NCBI GenBank assembly: GCA_029880275.1
Contig: JAOUOQ010000057.1
Coordinates: forward strand, 1-9,352
Origin: Candidatus Aminicenantota bacterium
GTDB taxonomy: Bacteria > Acidobacteriota > B3-B38 > Guanabaribacteriales > B3-B38
DNA length: 9,352 bases
Reading direction: 5' to 3'
The translations under genes were made by a program, and so were the position numbers. Below are positions 6,373 to 9,352 of the stretch, piece after piece. The notes beneath the pieces are model-generated. The model made no database searches, was not told the origin of the DNA, and worked only from the letters and a program-made list of their open reading frames with translations. Position 1 is the first letter of the stretch, and every line of letters starts with the position of its first letter.

Positions 6373-6882
6373 ATGGTAAAGAATAAATCGCTGATACCCA
6401 TTATCCTTTTGCTGCTGGGAGTTGCTCTTTTCTCTCTTAGCGGCTTCGGAAAGATAAAAGGGCAATCCTCCTCATCGCCGGCACCCGACTTTGCTCTTCC
6501 GGACCTTGAGGGAAAAACAGTAAAGCTATCCGACTTTAAAGGAAATGTCATCATCCTCGACTTCTGGGCGACCTGGTGTCCTCCCTGTGTGCAGGAGATA
6601 CCTCATTTTATAGAGCTCTATGAGCAATACAAGGAGAATGGGTTCCAGATGATAGGAATCGCTATTCAATCAGGCAGTGCAACCAATGTCAAGCAATTTG
6701 TTGAAAAACATGGTATCAACTACCCCATCCTCATGGGGAATAAAGAAATCACCAGGGAATATGGGGGGATAAATGCTATTCCTACCACCTTTGTTATTGA
6801 CCGTCAGGGAAGAATAGTAGAGAAATATATCGGCTACCGAGCTAAGGAGATCTTTGAGAAGCAATTGAAATCCCTCTTTTAA
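6373..6882 (+). CDS. TlpA/ResA-type membrane-anchored thioredoxin
   Basis: 169 residues from the ATG at 6373. The frame also allows starts at 6343 and 6358, adding 10 or 5 basic residues. An N-terminal hydrophobic segment (6-24) is a signal peptide or anchor that places the domain outside the membrane. The thioredoxin-like fold follows: APDFALPDLEGKTVKLSDFKG (36-57), FWATWCPPC with the redox pair C69/C72, and the cis-proline in IPTTF (P137). The family reduces disulfides outside the cytoplasm, for example in apocytochrome c maturation, using electrons from CcdA or DsbD. A ccdA gene follows directly, which fits. It starts 46 bases after the secreted-protein gene, probably on the same transcript. 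No cytochrome c or haem-lyase gene is in the window, so the substrate is open. Confidence 0.85.
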   Translation: MVKNKSLIPIILLLLGVALFSLSGFGKIKGQSSSSPAPDFALPDLEGKTVKLSDFKGNVIILDFWATWCPPCVQEIPHFIELYEQYKENGFQMIGIAIQSGSATNVKQFVEKHGINYPILMGNKEITREYGGINAIPTTFVIDRQGRIVEKYIGYRAKEIFEKQLKSLF

Positions 6883-6885
6883 AAA

Positions 6886-6904
6886 AGGATGGCTCTTCCA
6901 CCCT
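6886..6904 (+). other. Small hairpin between the TlpA-like gene and ccdA
   Basis: AGGATGG (6886-6892) can pair with CCACCCT (6898-6904) across a CTCTT loop, with one A-C mismatch. It takes up the only purine-rich, SD-like sequence near the ccdA start. No T-run follows, so it is not a typical terminator. It may lower ccdA translation or protect the upstream transcript end. Confidence 0.3.
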
Positions 6905-6915
6905 CTTAATATATT

Positions 6916-7650
6916 ATGGAGTCAACTCCAAGCATATCTTTATTCATAGCCTTCTCTGCCGGGCTGTTCTCGTTCCTCTCCCCCTGTATTCTCCCTTTAA
7001 TCCCTTCCTACATATCGTTTATTACTGGCATCTCCTTTGAATCATTTTCCTCTGCAGAAGAAAGTAGCAAGCTCAGGCGGACAACAGTGATTCACTCTCT
7101 GCTTTTTATCTTCGGCTTTTCGCTGGTATTCATCCTGTTGGGAGCTTCGGCTACCTATGCCGGGCAACTTCTCCAGAAATATCAATTTCTCCTCGCCAAA
7201 GTAGGTGGAGTGATAATCATCATCCTGGGGATTCACCTGACTGGCCTCATCAACTTGAAGTTTCTCCAGCGGGAGAAGAAGGTTCATTTGAGGGAGAAAC
7301 CTCTCGGCTACCTGGGAACTGTTCTGGTGGGTATGACCTTTGCCGCAGGGTGGACCCCTTGCATTGGTCCTATTTTGGGGAGCATATTAATTGTGGCCAG
7401 CACCTCACAAAAGGTGACCAGCGGGATTATCTTGCTGAGCTTCTACTCCCTGGGGCTGGCACTCCCCTTCTTTGCTTCCTCTCTGGCAATCAACAGCTTC
7501 TTGGGCTATTTCAAGAAAATCCGTCCCTATCTACGCCTGATACCAATTATAAGCGGGATACTCCTCATCGGGGTGGGTGTATTGCTGGTGACCGACTACT
7601 TCATTTATCTGGTTAATTTGCTAATCAGGCTCTTCCCTGCCCCGGCTTAA
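6916..7650 (+). CDS. ccdA: CcdA-family thiol-disulfide electron carrier
   Basis: A 244-residue membrane protein with six hydrophobic segments, the standard CcdA size. It moves reducing power from cytoplasmic thioredoxin to outward-facing thioredoxin-like proteins. The two signature cysteines are present: C24 in FLSPCILPLIPSYISF (TM1) and C149 in AGWTPCIGPILGS (TM4), both with flanking prolines as in the DsbD transmembrane domain. Its likely partner is the TlpA-like protein encoded just upstream (33-base gap). There is no clear Shine-Dalgarno within 15 bases of the ATG, only AT-rich sequence after a small hairpin, so translation may be weak or coupled. Its stop lies six bases from the end of the opposing dGTPase gene, leaving no room for a separate terminator. 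Confidence 0.92.
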   Translation: MESTPSISLFIAFSAGLFSFLSPCILPLIPSYISFITGISFESFSSAEESSKLRRTTVIHSLLFIFGFSLVFILLGASATYAGQLLQKYQFLLAKVGGVIIIILGIHLTGLINLKFLQREKKVHLREKPLGYLGTVLVGMTFAAGWTPCIGPILGSILIVASTSQKVTSGIILLSFYSLGLALPFFASSLAINSFLGYFKKIRPYLRLIPIISGILLIGVGVLLVTDYFIYLVNLLIRLFPAPA

Positions 7651-7656
7651 CCGCTC

Positions 7657-8688
7657 TCAAATTATAGCCCATGGCTTGGGGATGTAAATTTCTTCAAAGA
7701 GGCGAATAGCATATCTATCGGTCATCCCGGCAATAAAATCGCACACTATTCTCTCCAAGGGTTCTTTGTCGCTGATTTTCCCTGGCATTTTGTAAGGGTT
7801 CTTAAGAAGGTAGTGATAAAGCTCGGTGATTATCTTCTCGGTCTTGGTAAATTCTGCCTTGGGGATTGTATTTTCATACACAGTAAGATGAAGGAAATCC
7901 CTAAGCTTCTCGGTTGCCGCTAACATTGGCGGACTCATAATGATATCAGAAAGGTCAATAGCCATACTGGAATATATCACATCAGTGACCATCCGATTTA
8001 TCCTCTCGGAGTGACTCTCTCCCAGAGAGCTTCTAAGCTCTGCAGGTATATCCGAAGGCTCCAACACTCCAGCTCGACAGGCATCATCAATATCGTGATT
8101 GACATAGGCTATAATATCCGAGAGGCGTACAATCCTTCCCTCCAGAGTTTCCGACTTCTCATCCTCCTTAGCGGGAATAATCTCTCCTATGCCCTTGGAA
8201 TGTCTGCCAATCCCTTCCCTGACTTCCCAGGTGAGATTCAATCCAAGTCCATCGTTCTCCAGGACCTCTACGATGCGGAGGCTCTGCTCCCAATGGTTAA
8301 AGCCACCGGGAACTATCCGATGGAGAACCTCCTCTCCGGCATGCCCGAACGGAGTGTGCCCCAGGTCATGCCCCAGAGAGATAGCCTCAGTCAGGTCTTC
8401 GTTCAACCGGAGGGCACGGGCGATGGTTCGGGCTAACTGGGAGACCTCCAGAGTATGGGTGAGGCGGGTGCGGTAATGGTCGCCCGCAGGGGCAAGAAAA
8501 ACCTGGGTTTTATGCTTGAGACGGCGAAACGATTTGCAGTGGACTATGCGGTCGCGGTCCCGCTGGAAGGCAGTCCGAATCTCGCAGGGTGCCTCTGCCC
8601 GCTCTCTCCCTCGCGAGTTAGAGCTCAGCATAGCTCTGGGCGAGAGCATCTTTCTTTCCAACTCCTCTGTATGCTGACGGATATTCAC
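7657..8688 (-). CDS. dgt: Deoxyguanosinetriphosphate triphosphohydrolase-like protein (HD)
   Basis: A cytosolic HD-domain metal-dependent enzyme of the dGTPase family, splitting dNTPs to nucleoside plus triphosphate. It is 343 residues from the chosen start, typical of the shorter bacterial type. Signatures: LSPRAMLSSNSRGR (about 15-28), FQRDRDRIVHCKSFRRLKHKTQVF (about 41-64), metal-binding H78 (LTHTLEV), H107-D108 (GHDLGHTPFGHAGEE), and the distal aspartate in NHDIDDA (about D199). All are intact. The longest frame begins with TTG at 8694, but AGGAG (8699-8695) abuts that codon and sits six bases before an in-frame GTG at 8688, so I chose GTG. It follows the pyrimidine-nucleoside phosphorylase gene by 13 bases and is surely cotranscribed. 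The preferred nucleotide cannot be read from sequence. Confidence 0.9.
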   Translation of the reverse strand: MNIRQHTEELERKMLSPRAMLSSNSRGRERAEAPCEIRTAFQRDRDRIVHCKSFRRLKHKTQVFLAPAGDHYRTRLTHTLEVSQLARTIARALRLNEDLTEAISLGHDLGHTPFGHAGEEVLHRIVPGGFNHWEQSLRIVEVLENDGLGLNLTWEVREGIGRHSKGIGEIIPAKEDEKSETLEGRIVRLSDIIAYVNHDIDDACRAGVLEPSDIPAELRSSLGESHSERINRMVTDVIYSSMAIDLSDIIMSPPMLAATEKLRDFLHLTVYENTIPKAEFTKTEKIITELYHYLLKNPYKMPGKISDKEPLERIVCDFIAGMTDRYAIRLFEEIYIPKPWAII

Positions 8689-8694
8689 CCTCAA

Positions 8695-8699
8695 CTCCT
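8695..8699 (-). promoter_or_regulatory. Shine-Dalgarno deciding the dgt start
   Basis: AGGAG on the minus strand lies between the phosphorylase stop (8704-8702) and dgt. It has no spacer to the TTG at 8694 but six bases to the GTG at 8688, which favours GTG. Confidence 0.6.
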
Positions 8700-8701
8700 G
8701 A

Positions 8702-9352
8702 TTAGAGTGAGATTTTGTCTCTTATCAAAGATGGCGGCGCTACCCTTTCTGGCGACAATTCCACCGCCGATGAGAGACCTTCAATTACTTTTGATAGCTG
8801 TTGTGAATTATTATAATATATCTCCATTAATATTTCACCCTTTCTTACCCATTCCCCCATCTTCTTACGACACCTGATACCCACCGATGGGTCAATCTTC
8901 TGCTGTAAGCTCTCCCTGCCACCTCCCAGCCTCTTGACCGCCAGACCAATCTCATAGGCGTCCAGCCTGGATATATACCCATCAGAGGGGCTTTGCATCT
9001 CCCATCGTTCTTTGGCTTGAGGAAGCTGACGGTAATCATCCACCAATCGGGGGTTGCCACCCTGCCAGCTAACCATCTCCCGGAACCTGTCCAGGGTTTC
9101 TCCGCGTTGCAGTTTACCTTTGAGGACATCAATCCCATCCTCAATATTTCTGACCATCCCTGCCAGATGCAACATCTCCGCTCCCAGCTGCATGGTCAAC
9201 TTAATTAAATCTGCCGGACCTTCTCCCTTCAGGGCGTCGATGGCCTCTTTTACCTCCAGGGCATTGCCCACCATCTCACCCAGGGGCTGCTCCATAGAGG
9301 TAATCAAAGCGCAAGCCTTTTTCCCCATTTCCGAGGAGACCGAGACCAATGA
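8702..9352 (-). CDS. Pyrimidine-nucleoside phosphorylase, C-terminal half (cut by window edge)
   Basis: The frame is open to the window edge, and the TTG near 9349 lies inside conserved sequence (SLVSVSSEMGKK), so the true start is outside. The 216 visible residues are about the C-terminal half of a family of about 430 residues (Pdp/DeoA). Signatures are ALITSMEQPLGEMVGNALEVKEAI, the phosphorylase core, and the PYNP C-terminal domain: DGYISRLDAYEIG, LGGGR, IDPSVGI, and GEWVRKGEIL. The enzyme cleaves thymidine, deoxyuridine or uridine with phosphate to base and (deoxy)ribose-1-phosphate. Thymidine-only and broad-range types cannot be separated from this half, so I give no symbol. It lies upstream of dgt in one salvage unit. 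Confidence 0.88.
   Translation of the reverse strand, partial: SLVSVSSEMGKKACALITSMEQPLGEMVGNALEVKEAIDALKGEGPADLIKLTMQLGAEMLHLAGMVRNIEDGIDVLKGKLQRGETLDRFREMVSWQGGNPRLVDDYRQLPQAKERWEMQSPSDGYISRLDAYEIGLAVKRLGGGRESLQQKIDPSVGIRCRKKMGEWVRKGEILMEIYYNNSQQLSKVIEGLSSAVELSPERVAPPSLIRDKISL

Noticed and set aside
8011..8877. Two overlapping plus-strand frames of about 140 codons
   Set aside because: They are antisense to the intact dGTPase and phosphorylase genes and have no family features.
9347..9349. TTG as start of the phosphorylase
   Set aside because: Conserved family sequence continues through it to the window edge, so the gene starts outside.

Overview
The window reads as bacterial chromosome of ordinary layout. 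Genes are closely packed on both strands, codon use is standard, and TGA acts as a normal stop. No tRNA, rRNA, CRISPR array, transposase or phage gene is visible. A Spy/CpxP-type envelope protein, a CcdA/TlpA thiol-redox pair and a large secreted beta-rich protein suggest a cell with a developed envelope. The Hanks-type kinase with a zinc ribbon and TPR repeats resembles proteins common in uncultured candidate phyla. No gene here fixes the taxonomy, so the source is best called an uncultured, probably diderm bacterium (inference).

Left part (1-2364): a short secreted-protein gene appears broken by two in-frame TGA codons (109-327). A Spy/CpxP-like LTxxQ protein follows, with an internally duplicated, arginine-rich tail and a probable terminator. 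Reading towards it is an AzgA/PbuG-type (NCS2) purine-base permease.

Middle part (2365-4865): a 167-base divergent region carries overlapping promoter-like boxes and, before a half-size ArsP/DUF318-type permease, a leader able to form two mutually exclusive hairpins. That permease overlaps tail to tail with a soluble zinc-ribbon/serine-threonine kinase/five-TPR protein. A second divergent region (4695-4865) has a good sigma70-like promoter in each direction.

Right part (4866-9352): a plus-strand run encodes a secreted modular protein (collar/PA14-like, no cysteine after the signal peptide), a TlpA/ResA-type thioredoxin and CcdA. CcdA would pass electrons across the membrane to the thioredoxin. 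Meeting it end to end is a minus-strand pair for deoxynucleotide salvage: pyrimidine-nucleoside phosphorylase (5' end outside the window) followed by a dGTPase-like HD phosphohydrolase.

In three genes (NCS2 permease, tlpA-like, dgt) Shine-Dalgarno placement argues for a start downstream of the longest reading frame, and those starts are given here. Most of the window is recognisable housekeeping or accessory content. The least explained pieces are the broken small gene, the alternative-hairpin leader, and the link between the secreted protein and the redox pair.
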